Shown: piece by piece, positions 44,284-51,679 of the stretch | Position numbering within the stretch: the first letter of the stretch is position 1 | Layout: every line of letters begins with the position of its first letter | Assembly: GCF_030697305.1 (NCBI RefSeq) | Contig: NZ_JAUYQL010000063.1 | Span: forward strand, 1-51,679 | Length of the DNA: 51,679 nt | Direction: 5' to 3' | Source: Phenylobacterium sp. | GTDB taxonomy: Bacteria > Pseudomonadota > Alphaproteobacteria > Caulobacterales > Caulobacteraceae | Notes under the pieces: model-generated | Told to the model about the DNA's origin: nothing | The model's input: only the letters and a program-made list of their open reading frames with translations | Databases searched by the model: none | Program-made: the position numbers and the translations under genes

Positions 44284-45414
44284 CTAGGCCGGTACGGCGT
44301 CGAACGCCTTCAGGCCGATCTTGAGGCTTTCCGGGTCGGCATACATGCCGGGGTTCGGCTTGGGGAAGCCGCCCTTGGGCTCCTGCACGACGCGCGGGTC
44401 GATCGGGCGGCGCAGCGAAACGTTGGCCTTCACAGCGGTGGGCCAGCTGACCTTGCCGTCGCGGAAGAACTCCAGCGCCGCGGCGTTGAAAATCTCCGGC
44501 TGATCGGTCTGGCCCTGGTGGCCGCATTCCTGCGGGTAGAAGAACTGGATGTTCGGGGCGTAGTCCTCCTGAACGTAGCCGTTCTCCACCGGCAGGATCA
44601 CATCCTGCATCCCGTACATGTAGATCATCGGGATGGTCAGCTTCTGGATCCGGCCCGCGGTCTGGAAGATCTGCTGCATGTTCGGATCGGGGCCGTCGGC
44701 GACGTCGGCTGGCGTGCCGTAGGCCTTGCCGGCCTTGATGCGCGCCTCGCGCTGGCGGGTCGCGGCCAGATAGCGCATCCGCACCAGCTCTGGCCACACG
44801 GCCTTGGGCTCGTAGATGATCCCGTCCATCAGGCGCTGCATGCCGGCCTCAGTGCCGTCCCACTGCACAGCCTCGCGCATCTCCTGAGAATAGCGCTTCG
44901 GATTGAACTTGCCGTCTGACGGCTTCACCAGGGTGGTCAGGTTGATGTTGTCGAGGAAGCCCGCGATGAACATCACGCTCAGCACCCGTTCCGGGTTGCT
45001 GACCACGAAGTTACAGCAGGTGATGCAGCCCATGGAGTTGCCGGCGATGTGCGCCTTGTCGATGCACAAGGCGTCCATGAACATCTTGGCGAAGTCGTTG
45101 CGGGCCTTGATGCTGTTGTCGAGGTAGGCCGGGTTGCTGACGTCGGACAGACCGTAGCCCGGCTGGTCGGGGCAATAGACGCGGAAGCCCGCGGCGGCCA
45201 GCACCGGGGCCATGAAGCGCCAGCCGGCGGTGCCCGATGAGCCTTCGATGCCGCCGTGGAACAGTACGACGGCAGGGCCCTTGTCGCCGGCGGTGATGTA
45301 GTGGGCGCGGCGCCCGTCGGCCAGGCGCACCCAGCGGCTCGCCAAGCCCGGAATGTCGATGATGTCTTCGTCGGTGAGGCCGCGGCCCGGCGCGGAGTGC
45401 TGATCGTTCGCCAT
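44284..45414 (-). CDS. Alpha/beta hydrolase (copy B)
   Basis: A 376-residue paralogue of the hydrolase at 34587-35693. ATG 45414 has an AGGGAG SD with a 6-nt spacer. Nucleophile S127 is in GNSMG, oxyanion region LFHGGIEGSSG, acid in YGMQDVILP, His in CGHQGQTDQP, and the tail LRRPIDPR is shared with copy A. The central insert (about 160-260), which forms the lid of this fold, is the most divergent part and probably sets substrate choice. A likely IclR site lies 108 bp upstream. Confidence 0.9.
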   Translation of the reverse strand: MANDQHSAPGRGLTDEDIIDIPGLASRWVRLADGRRAHYITAGDKGPAVVLFHGGIEGSSGTAGWRFMAPVLAAAGFRVYCPDQPGYGLSDVSNPAYLDNSIKARNDFAKMFMDALCIDKAHIAGNSMGCITCCNFVVSNPERVLSVMFIAGFLDNINLTTLVKPSDGKFNPKRYSQEMREAVQWDGTEAGMQRLMDGIIYEPKAVWPELVRMRYLAATRQREARIKAGKAYGTPADVADGPDPNMQQIFQTAGRIQKLTIPMIYMYGMQDVILPVENGYVQEDYAPNIQFFYPQECGHQGQTDQPEIFNAAALEFFRDGKVSWPTAVKANVSLRRPIDPRVVQEPKGGFPKPNPGMYADPESLKIGLKAFDAVPA

Positions 45415-45521
45415 TGTCTGCTCCCTTGGCGTGCAGGCGCGGGTCGTGTGCCGCCCGGCCTTCGCATCGTCTGCATGCTTCATAGGGGGTTTGGGGAACG
45501 CCTCACAGTATACGGCTGCTT

Positions 45522-45537
45522 TTTCACACACGTGAAA
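45522..45537. promoter_or_regulatory. IclR operator candidate upstream of hydrolase B
   Basis: TTTCAC-ACAC-GTGAAA is a perfect 6-bp inverted repeat with 4-nt centre, lying in the iclR-hydrolase B spacer. The same TTTCA-N6-TGAAA pattern recurs at 46348-46363 on the other side of the iclR gene. Confidence 0.65.
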
Positions 45538-45563
45538 TCGGCGACCACAGTATTGGGCGGGCC

Positions 45564-46316
45564 TCAGTGCGGCGGGGTCGCTTCGAGCGCCGCGATCCGC
45601 CCGCGCATTTCCGACAGGATGCTGTCGCGCTGCTCTTCGAGCTGGTGGGCGTGGATCGCCACGCCGAGCGCAAAGGTGCGTCCGTAGCGGCTTCCGGGCA
45701 GCAGCATCGACAGCACGGCGCTGTCGGGTATCGGCATGTTGACGGTGATCATGTAGCCCTCGCGCCGCGCGAATTCGATCTGTTCGATAATCTTGCAGTA
45801 GTCGACCGGCTCGGCCGCAGCCTTGGCGTAGTTGATGTGATGGCAGATGCGCTTGATCTCCTTGTCGGAGTGCTCGCTGAGCAGCATCAGGCCGACGCCG
45901 GACGCCGCCAGCGGGCGCAGCGTCCCGGGCGCCGCCTCAAAGTGCAGCAGCGGTTGCTCGGCCACGGTGTGGATGTATTGCGCCGAAAGCCCGCTCTGGG
46001 TCGCCAGGATCACCACCTGACCGGTCGCCGCGTGCAGGTCCTTCATCAGCCGCAGGATCTCGCCGTCGCCGAACAGTGCCGCCTCCACCCACAGGCCGAG
46101 ATGGGCGATCCGCATGGTCGGCAGGTAGGTGCGGGACTTGACGTTGAAGTCGAGGTAGCCGAGCGAGACCAGGCTCTTAAGCAGGGCCGAACCGCTGGAC
46201 GGCGCGTATCCGAACTCCTCGCAGATCGACTTCAGCGACAGCGGCCGGCGCTCGCGATCGAACATCTCGAAGATGGCGAAGGCGCGCTGGGTCGACTTGA
46301 CGACCGCCCCGGCCAT
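45564..46316 (-). CDS. IclR family transcriptional regulator
   Basis: About 250 residues. The N-terminal winged HTH (AFAIFEMFDRERRPLSLKSI, then APSSGSALLKSLVSLGYL) is followed by the IclR ligand domain (about 80-245; LAASGVGLMLLSEHSD, YMITVNMPIPDSAVLSMLLPG). IclR proteins commonly sense aromatic acids or their catabolites and control degradation operons. ATG 46316 is preferred to the adjacent TTG at 46319. Matching inverted repeats occur 31 bp upstream of its start and in the spacer after its stop. It probably controls itself, the VOC dioxygenase gene and hydrolase B. Confidence 0.93.
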   Translation of the reverse strand: MAGAVVKSTQRAFAIFEMFDRERRPLSLKSICEEFGYAPSSGSALLKSLVSLGYLDFNVKSRTYLPTMRIAHLGLWVEAALFGDGEILRLMKDLHAATGQVVILATQSGLSAQYIHTVAEQPLLHFEAAPGTLRPLAASGVGLMLLSEHSDKEIKRICHHINYAKAAAEPVDYCKIIEQIEFARREGYMITVNMPIPDSAVLSMLLPGSRYGRTFALGVAIHAHQLEEQRDSILSEMRGRIAALEATPPH

Positions 46317-46347
46317 CAACCCACCATCCCAGGCGTACGCGCCGCGA

Positions 46348-46363
46348 TTTCACGCATATGAAA
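46348..46363. promoter_or_regulatory. IclR operator candidate in iclR-VOC divergent region
   Basis: TTTCA-CGCATA-TGAAA inverted repeat, 31 bp upstream of iclR and about 180 bp upstream of the divergent extradiol-type gene. It shares arms and spacing with 45522-45537. The flanking 46360-46430 stretch is AT-rich, as expected for a promoter. Confidence 0.65.
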
Positions 46364-46546
46364 ATGTGGCGGCTGACGAAAAAGCAAAATGGATTTTCCG
46401 CGGGGCTGTTACAAATGAGACCATAGCTCTTGATGAACCATCCCGAAACGGGAGGCGGGGGCGACTGGCTGCGGCCACCCGGCTGCGACTGACGATCCTC
46501 GGCGGCGCGTGGACGCGTAACCGCGGTGAAGGGAGAGGAAACGTCG

Positions 46547-47410
46547 ATGGCGATTGTTGACCGGCTTGGCTACGTGGCGCTGGGCGTCAGGAACCTGGAA
46601 GAGGCGGTGACGCTGTACTCCCGGGTCGGCAGGCTCGAGGAATCGGAGCGGCGCGGCCGCACGGCGTTCATGAGCGCCGGCATCGACCACCACTGGCTGC
46701 GCCTGGAAGAAGGCGACACCGACGGCGTCAACCGCGTCGGCTACGAGGTGGCGGGCCCCGAGGCGCTGGAGGCCGCGCGAGACGTGCTGGGCCAGTGGAA
46801 CATCGACTACGACGAGGCGAAGGATCCGGCGAACGAGCGGGTGGCGCACCGCCTGCGCTTCGTCGATCCGGGCGGCATGCCGGTGGAGCTGTTCTACGGC
46901 ATGCAACAGCGCGCCAACGAGTGGTCGGGGCAGGGCATCAAGATCAAGAAGCTGCTGCACGCCGGCTGGGCCACCCCGAACATCGACGAGGTCGCGCGCT
47001 TCTATCAGGAAGGCCTGGGCTTCAAGCTCTCGGACCAGATCGAGGATCTGGCGTTATTCATGCGCGCCAACGATCGTTACCACCACTCGCTGGTGCTGCT
47101 GGGCCTGAAGGTGGACAAGGCCAGCTTCGGGCACTTCTGCTTCCTGGTGGATTCCCTGGACGATGTGATGCGCATCCGCACCAACGCGCTGCGCAACGAC
47201 GCCAAGATCAGCATGGACCTGATGCGCCACGCGCCGTCGGGGTCGGCGGCGGTCTACTTCCGCGACACCGCGCGAATGTTGGACTTCGAATACTGCTTCG
47301 ACCACGCCCAGATCGACGACGCGACGCACAAGCCGCGTATCCTGCAGAACACCCCGGAAGCCGGCAACGTCTGGGAAAAGCAGCTCTCCGACCCGATCAC
47401 CTTCAACTGA
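46547..47410 (+). CDS. Two-domain VOC-family extradiol dioxygenase-like protein
   Basis: A 287-residue protein with two VOC modules; the N-terminal one lacks metal ligands. In the C-terminal module H138 (LLHAGWATPN), H196 (SFGHFCFLVDS) and E248 (LDFEYCF) sit where the iron ligands of BphC-type extradiol dioxygenases lie, and YHHSLVLL (178-185) matches the catalytic His region. Predicted to cleave a catechol-like ring. ATG 46547 has a GGGAGAGGA SD, preferred over an earlier ATG at 46526. Divergent from iclR, suggesting control by it. Confidence 0.86.
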   Translation: MAIVDRLGYVALGVRNLEEAVTLYSRVGRLEESERRGRTAFMSAGIDHHWLRLEEGDTDGVNRVGYEVAGPEALEAARDVLGQWNIDYDEAKDPANERVAHRLRFVDPGGMPVELFYGMQQRANEWSGQGIKIKKLLHAGWATPNIDEVARFYQEGLGFKLSDQIEDLALFMRANDRYHHSLVLLGLKVDKASFGHFCFLVDSLDDVMRIRTNALRNDAKISMDLMRHAPSGSAAVYFRDTARMLDFEYCFDHAQIDDATHKPRILQNTPEAGNVWEKQLSDPITFN

Positions 47411-47416
47411 GGCGTT

Positions 47417-47445
47417 CCGCGCACCCGTTCCCGACGGGTGCGCGG
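47417..47445. terminator. Bidirectional terminator between VOC and crotonase 2 genes
   Basis: A perfect 12-bp GC stem (CCGCGCACCCGT with its complement) and a TCCCG loop in the 42-bp gap between convergent genes. No T-run, but position and stem strength support termination. Confidence 0.75.
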
Positions 47446-47452
47446 GCCTTGG

Positions 47453-48259
47453 CTATCTGGCCGACCAGACGGGTTTGCGCTTCTCGGCGAACGCCAGCAC
47501 GCCTTCGCGCCCGTCCGCCGACGCCATCACGCCCGGCATCTCGGCATAGGTCTGGGCCCAGCCGCTGGTCTCACGCTCGACATGACCGTTGATCGAACCG
47601 CGGGCGATGCGCTTCGACGCCTGGACCGCCAAGGGCGCATTGGCGGTGATCCGGGCGGCGAGCGCCAGCGCGGTCTCCAGCACCTGCTTCTGCGGGGCCA
47701 CCGCGTTCACCAGCCCGAGCTCCAGCGCCCGCGCCGCGCTGATCGGATCGCCGGTCAGCAACATCTCCATGGCGATCTTGGGCGGAAGCTGCGAGGTCAG
47801 GCGGAAGGCTCCGCCGGCCCCGGCGATGATCCCGCGCTTGACCTCGGGCAGGCCGAAACTCGCCGTATCGGCCGCCACCGCCAGATCGCTGGCCAGGGTC
47901 AGTTCGGTGCCGCCGCCCAGCGCGAAGCCGTTCACCGCGGCGATGGTCGGCTTGCTGATGTGGTGGGTGGCGTAGCCCGCGAAGCCCCAGGCCGCCTGGG
48001 CAGGATCGTCCGGCCCCAGCTTCTCGCCGCGGGAGATGGCCTTCAGGTCGGCGCCGGCGCAGAACGCCTGGTCGCCGGCGCCGGTGATGATCACCGCCCA
48101 GATCCCCGGGTCCTTGTCGGCTTCCTCCATCGCCAGGCCGACGCCCATATGGACCCCCAGGTTCACCGCATTGCGCGCCTCTGGCCGGTTGATGGTGACG
48201 ATCATCACGTGTCCGTCCCGGTCGACGAGGACAGGCTGGGATGACTGCGGTTGGCTCAT
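47453..48259 (-). CDS. Enoyl-CoA hydratase/isomerase family protein (copy 2)
   Basis: A 268-residue crotonase with both catalytic glutamates: E119 in GGGTELTLASD and E139 in FGLPEVKRG, and an oxyanion loop FCAGADLKA. It should be a true hydratase, unlike copy 1. The frame is open upstream, but ATG 48259 has a GGAGGA SD with a short spacer. It is convergent with the VOC gene and divergent from the flavin monooxygenase gene. Likely acts on a CoA thioester of the aromatic side chain or ring-cleavage product. Confidence 0.92.
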   Translation of the reverse strand: MSQPQSSQPVLVDRDGHVMIVTINRPEARNAVNLGVHMGVGLAMEEADKDPGIWAVIITGAGDQAFCAGADLKAISRGEKLGPDDPAQAAWGFAGYATHHISKPTIAAVNGFALGGGTELTLASDLAVAADTASFGLPEVKRGIIAGAGGAFRLTSQLPPKIAMEMLLTGDPISAARALELGLVNAVAPQKQVLETALALAARITANAPLAVQASKRIARGSINGHVERETSGWAQTYAEMPGVMASADGREGVLAFAEKRKPVWSAR

Positions 48260-48618
48260 GCGATTCCTCCTGATGCGGTCTTGTGCGCCGCGCCGTGCAA
48301 TACGGGGCGGATCAATCGAACAGATCGTTTGGGCTGCGGCAACAATCAGAAGAGAGGAAACGCCACGGCCGACCCGCAACTTCACGTCGGCCGGCGCTGG
48401 CTGAATTCGTGCGGCTCGCCCTGGCGCGACCACATCTGGCCGGCCGCGAACGCCAGGTCGGTTGACGCCCTGACGGCTTGCGCGAGCTTTCAGGTTTTAT
48501 CAATTCGCCAGTTGAGGCGAATGTCTGGTCCCATCGCGCGTGGTCCTCGCTATGGATGCGGGAACGACGTTCGTGCGGGGACCCTAGAAACCCGGCGAGA
48601 GAGATTAGGGAGCCCTAG
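48260..48618. other. Divergent intergenic region with an inverted repeat
   Basis: A 359-bp region without a gene, between crotonase 2 and the flavin monooxygenase. It contains the inverted repeat at 48503-48522 and a short direct repeat of CCCTAGA near the monooxygenase SD. I see no convincing short ORF. Confidence 0.6.
48503..48522. promoter_or_regulatory. Inverted repeat upstream of flavin monooxygenase
   Basis: ATTCGCC and GGCGAAT flank AGTTGA: 7-bp perfect arms, 6-nt spacer, about 97 bp upstream of the monooxygenase start. A dimeric regulator site is likely; it differs from the IclR-type and TGG-N5-CCA patterns. Confidence 0.5.
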
Positions 48619-50274
48619 ATGACTCAGGCGGCCGCGCTAGACTTCGACGTGATTGTTGTGGGGGCCGGGCCGGTCGGCCTGACGGCGACGATCGACATGG
48701 GCCGGCGCGGCGTCAAGGTGTTGATCATCGAGCGTGATCCCGACACCGCGCCCTGGCCGAAGATGGACCGTTCCAACCAGCGGACCATGGAGATGTATCG
48801 CCGACTCGGAATCGTCGACCGGGTCCGGGAGCTGGGCTACCCGGCCGACAATCCGATGGACGTGATCATCGCGGAGCGGGGCTCCGGGCCGCTGGTCGCG
48901 GTGCAGAAATACCCCTCGGTGGCCGAGCGCCGCGCGATGATCGCGGAATCGGAAGACGGCTACTGGCCGCTCGAGCCCTATCAGCTAGTCGCGCAGAACG
49001 CGATCGAACCGCTGCTGCGCCAGGTCGCCGAGCATGAGACGCCGAACACCACCGTGCGCTACGGCCTGGCGTTCACTGGCCTCGAGCAGGACGAGACCGG
49101 GGTGACCGTCCACGCCCGGCGCATCGACGGCGGCGAGGAGACCTTCCGCTGCGCCTACCTCCTGGGGTCCGACGGTGGCGCGAGCGCGGTGCGCAAGGCG
49201 GCCGGCATCAACCTCGAGGGTCGCGCGGCTCTGCGCGAAACCCGGCAGGTGATCTTCTGGTCCGAGAAGCTCTACGAGAAGCTGGGCGAGACCATCGGCA
49301 AGGGCCGCCACTACATGTTCATGCGCGGCAAAGGCGTGAGTAGCCTGATCGCCCAAGGCAACCGCAAGGAGTTCTCCACGGGCACCTTCCTGCCCGCTGA
49401 CACCGACTTCGAACCGCTGATCCGCGACATGCTGGGCTTCGGCGACGAGGTGGACATCGAGATCCGACATGTCACCAACTGGCGTCTGCACCTGTTGCTG
49501 GCCGACAAATATCGGGTTGGCCGGGTCTTCCTGGCCGGAGACGCGGCCCACCTGGTCATCCCCACGGGCGGCCTGGGCATGAATTCCGGCATCGGCGACG
49601 CCATCGACCTGAGCTGGAAACTGGCCGCCATCGTCAAGGGCTGGGCCGGACCGCAGATGGCCGACAGCTACGAACAGGAACGCAGGCCGGTCGCGCAGCG
49701 CAACATCCAGGCTTCCGCCTGGGCTTCGGACGGCGCCGATATCTTCGGCCTTGGACACTTCCGGGTCGAAAATCTGGCGGATACGCCGGAGGCCCGCGAC
49801 GCCCGCAAGAAGATGATCGACACCCACTTCCTGGAGATGGGTCGGATGCACAACATGATCGGCGCGGAGACCTGCTACACCTACGCCGGCTCGCCCATGG
49901 TGGCCCACGAACCCGGCAACGTGCCGATCTGGGATATCAACAAGATCGTGCCGCACGGTCGGCCGGGCATCCGTATCCCGCACATGTGGCTGAAGGACGG
50001 TAGTCCGCTGCAGGACAGCCTGGGCTACGACTACAACCTCCTGGATCTGCGCGGCGACCAGGACACCAGCGGGTTCGAGGCGGCGTTCAAGGAGATCGGC
50101 GCCCGGCTCGAGGTGAAGCGCATGGACGAGCCGAAGCTGCGGAAGGTCTACAACGGCGCGCTGTTCCTTCTCCGCCCTGATCTGCACATCGCCTGGCGTG
50201 GCGATGGCCCGCCGGCGGATGCGCGGGCGATCGCGCTGATGGCGACCGGGCACGGTCCGGCCTTCAAACCCTAG
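48619..50274 (+). CDS. FAD-dependent aromatic monooxygenase (MhpA-like)
   Basis: A 551-residue class A flavoprotein hydroxylase. FAD site VVGAGPVGLTATIDMGRRG, the DG segment LLGSDGGASAVRK, and the second FAD motif FLAGDAAHLVIPTGGLGMNSGIGDA are complete, followed by a thioredoxin-like C-terminal region (about 400-551). It resembles 3-(3-hydroxyphenyl)propionate and phenol-type hydroxylases, which add one oxygen to a phenol to make a catechol for extradiol cleavage. ATG 48619 has an AGGGAG SD at 6 nt. It would supply the VOC dioxygenase with substrate, parallel to the Rieske route. Confidence 0.92.
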   Translation: MTQAAALDFDVIVVGAGPVGLTATIDMGRRGVKVLIIERDPDTAPWPKMDRSNQRTMEMYRRLGIVDRVRELGYPADNPMDVIIAERGSGPLVAVQKYPSVAERRAMIAESEDGYWPLEPYQLVAQNAIEPLLRQVAEHETPNTTVRYGLAFTGLEQDETGVTVHARRIDGGEETFRCAYLLGSDGGASAVRKAAGINLEGRAALRETRQVIFWSEKLYEKLGETIGKGRHYMFMRGKGVSSLIAQGNRKEFSTGTFLPADTDFEPLIRDMLGFGDEVDIEIRHVTNWRLHLLLADKYRVGRVFLAGDAAHLVIPTGGLGMNSGIGDAIDLSWKLAAIVKGWAGPQMADSYEQERRPVAQRNIQASAWASDGADIFGLGHFRVENLADTPEARDARKKMIDTHFLEMGRMHNMIGAETCYTYAGSPMVAHEPGNVPIWDINKIVPHGRPGIRIPHMWLKDGSPLQDSLGYDYNLLDLRGDQDTSGFEAAFKEIGARLEVKRMDEPKLRKVYNGALFLLRPDLHIAWRGDGPPADARAIALMATGHGPAFKP

Positions 50275-50334
50275 GCGCCGACGCGATCCGGCTTTTGCCG
50301 CCCCCCAGCGCCAGACCATATCAAGGAGACAGAC

Positions 50335-50664
50335 TTGAGCGAGGACGAGACGAAATCCGAGAACTACGGCGGCGGCGACACGCCGCGGACCCGGGGCTTC
50401 GGCGAGGTCATGACCGTCACCGGCGAGACGGTGATCTACAGCGGAACCGAACTGACGATTTTCTCGATCCAGAACCTCGAGCCGCTTGAGGGCGGCGCCA
50501 CGGGGCTGTTCAGCTACCGGTTAACCCGCGCCGAAACGCCGATGACGACCGTCGACGTGGCGCCCGGCGTTGGCATTCGCCACAATGTGACCGGCCTGGT
50601 GCTGAATGTGAAGCCAGGCGGCAAGCCGTGGAAGTGCGTGATCCAGCAACTCGTGCCTGGCTGA
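50335..50664 (+). CDS. Hypothetical protein (109 aa)
   Basis: A 109-residue protein of unknown function, rich in beta strands (VMTVTGETVIYSGTELTIFS). The start TTG 50335 follows AAGGAG with a 6-nt spacer, a clear signal. Located 60 bp after the flavin monooxygenase on the same strand and followed by a stem-loop, it is probably co-transcribed with it and may serve the same pathway. No signal peptide or metal motif is recognised. Confidence 0.7.
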   Translation: MSEDETKSENYGGGDTPRTRGFGEVMTVTGETVIYSGTELTIFSIQNLEPLEGGATGLFSYRLTRAETPMTTVDVAPGVGIRHNVTGLVLNVKPGGKPWKCVIQQLVPG

Positions 50665-51042
50665 CCCCGTCGTAGCCAGACGCTCAGGTCGCTGAGCGTC
50701 CGGGTGACACAGTCGCGAGGCCTCCGGTCAGGAACGCCACGGCCGAGCAATCTTGACTGATAGGGCTGCCCCTACCTTATGTCAGTGGCCCTTATGTACC
50801 GTCAGCGACAGGCCAAACGAGCAGAAAGCGCCAAATTCGCAACAGGTTAGACGCGAGATCCCACGTGGGGTTTTATGGCGTTACAGCGTAACATTTTGCC
50901 GCCGCCCGTCGCGCAAGCGCATCGGCGTAGGGCAAACGCTCAGCACCGGCCGCTTTTAAGATCCAGGTTCGCAATTGGGTGGCGCGCCTTACTGCGAGCT
51001 CATCAGCATCTTGGTGGCGGCTTGAGGCGAGTGACGGAGATG
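50665..51042. other. Intergenic region, no supported gene
   Basis: 378 bp, less GC-rich than its surroundings. It holds a stem-loop at 50679-50700, a CCCACGTGGG palindrome (50860-50869) followed by G and four T, and a GTTAC-AGC-GTAAC repeat (50880-50892). Short open frames here lack SD sequences and recognisable content. Confidence 0.55.
50679..50700 (+). terminator. Stem-loop downstream of the 109-aa gene
   Basis: A 9-bp stem (GACGCTCAG with its complement) with a GTCG loop, 15 bp after the stop codon. No T-run, so it is a probable but not certain terminator. Confidence 0.5.
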
Positions 51043-51642
51043 CTAGCGAAACGGCAATCCGCTGCGCTGTCGCACAACGGTTAGCGACGCAGCCAAGATC
51101 TGTCCGGATTCTAGGGGGTCGGGTTCGGCGCGTGCCTGGCAGAGGGCGCCGACCATCTCTGCCAGCAACGACGTCGCCGTCGCGTCTACCTGCTGACCAC
51201 CTCTCGCCCTCAGTGGAACGGCTATAAACTCGCGCACCGATTTAGCTTCCGCGGCGTAGTGCTGGCGTGCGCCGTCCGGCATGCGCAGCGCCTCGCTGGC
51301 AAGGAGTGGGAGTACACACCCTGCAATGCTATCGTCGCGATGTTCCGGCGACAGATAGTGATCGATGAATGTCATCAACGCCTGCGCCGGAGAATCTTCT
51401 GCCGCGGCCCTCTCAACGCGCCTGCTGCGGTTCGACTCGATCATGCGTTCGACGGCAGCATCGACCATGGCGTCGCGCGAGGAGAAATGTCCGTAGAACC
51501 CGCCGTGGGTTTTTCCGATCCGCCTGACGACGCCGTTGAGTGTGCAAGCGTGTACGCCCGCTGCACGGATCGTGCGAATTGCCTCCTCAAGAAGCAGCTC
51601 GCGGGTCTTGGGGGCCTGGGTGGATTTGGGTCTCACGGTCAA
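51043..51642 (-). CDS. TetR family transcriptional regulator
   Basis: A 199-residue regulator. The N-terminal HTH is typical (IRAAGVHACTLNGVVRRIG, then THGGFYGHFSSRDAMVDAA), followed by a helical ligand domain. TTG 51642 has a GAGGT SD with a 4-nt spacer; a GTG at 51636 is an alternative. It is transcribed away from whatever lies beyond the right edge, and an ATGAT-A-ATCAT repeat just upstream may be its operator. Target and ligand are unknown. Confidence 0.9.
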   Translation of the reverse strand: MTVRPKSTQAPKTRELLLEEAIRTIRAAGVHACTLNGVVRRIGKTHGGFYGHFSSRDAMVDAAVERMIESNRSRRVERAAAEDSPAQALMTFIDHYLSPEHRDDSIAGCVLPLLASEALRMPDGARQHYAAEAKSVREFIAVPLRARGGQQVDATATSLLAEMVGALCQARAEPDPLESGQILAASLTVVRQRSGLPFR

Positions 51643-51653
51643 ACGACCTCAAT

Positions 51654-51664
51654 ATGATAATCAT
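51654..51664. promoter_or_regulatory. Possible TetR operator
   Basis: ATGAT-A-ATCAT, an 11-bp near-palindrome, lies 12 bp upstream of the TetR start at the right edge. The site is short and could be chance. Confidence 0.3.
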
Positions 51665-51679
51665 CATGGCGAAGGCGCG

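Noticed and set aside
50753-50959. 68-codon plus-strand frame in the right intergenic region
   Set aside because: No SD, unusual Cys/Arg-rich content, no resemblance to known proteins.
1-51679. CRISPR arrays, tRNA or rRNA genes, insertion sequences, phage attachment sites
   Set aside because: Looked for regularly spaced repeats, cloverleaf-like segments and transposase motifs; none seen.

Overview
The window is about 51.7 kb of high-GC, densely coded bacterial chromosome. Frequent 4-bp gene overlaps, several TTG and GTG starts with good Shine-Dalgarno (SD) sequences, and the gene families present suggest an alphaproteobacterium. Caulobacterales such as Phenylobacterium or Caulobacter are most likely; this is inferred from gene content and style, not from a database match. 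I see no rRNA, tRNA, CRISPR array, insertion sequence or phage gene.

Left part (1-13.2 kb): the 3' end of a secreted tannase/feruloyl-esterase-type enzyme, then a small group that looks like glycan or metabolite modification (2OG-Fe(II) oxygenase-like protein, FkbM methyltransferase, a long methyltransferase with a helical tail, and a large HAD-domain protein). Next come pyruvate carboxylase (pyc), an aldo/keto reductase and a KgtP-like metabolite:H+ symporter.

Middle part (13.2-27.3 kb): two tandem, homologous CHASE4-type hybrid histidine kinases and an SDR. These are followed by a conserved but poorly understood peptide-ligase cluster: three transglutaminase-fold proteins, a circularly permuted ATP-grasp/alpha-E protein, a 1.1-kaa transglutaminase/DUF2126 protein, and an N-formylglutamate-amidohydrolase-like gene embedded on the opposite strand.

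Right part (27.5-51.7 kb): an aromatic-compound catabolic island interrupted by housekeeping genes at 36-41 kb. A DMT exporter and ferredoxin reductase (28.5-29.7 kb, preceded by a 10-codon overlapping leader ORF) face a minus-strand operon for ring-hydroxylating oxygenase alpha and beta subunits, an SDR, and a Rieske ferredoxin carrying an N-terminal HTH domain. Further on are two crotonase-family enzymes, two paralogous alpha/beta hydrolases, a second oxygenase alpha subunit without its own beta subunit, an MFS transporter, an IclR regulator, a two-domain extradiol-type VOC dioxygenase, an MhpA-like flavin monooxygenase, a small unknown protein and a TetR regulator. Together they could take an aromatic acid or phenylpropanoid-type substrate through ring hydroxylation, ring cleavage and side-chain hydrolysis/hydration. 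The substrate cannot be read from sequence. Inverted repeats shared between promoters suggest at least two regulons: TTTCA-N6-TGAAA at two sites flanking the IclR gene, and AWTGG-N5-CCATT upstream of both oxygenase alpha genes and one hydrolase.

The most unusual items are the HTH-Rieske fusion, the SDR lacking its catalytic Tyr, the transglutaminase with Ser at the catalytic His position, the frameshifted siderophore-interacting protein behind a 16-bp palindrome, and the repeated stem-loops between genes of the oxygenase operon.
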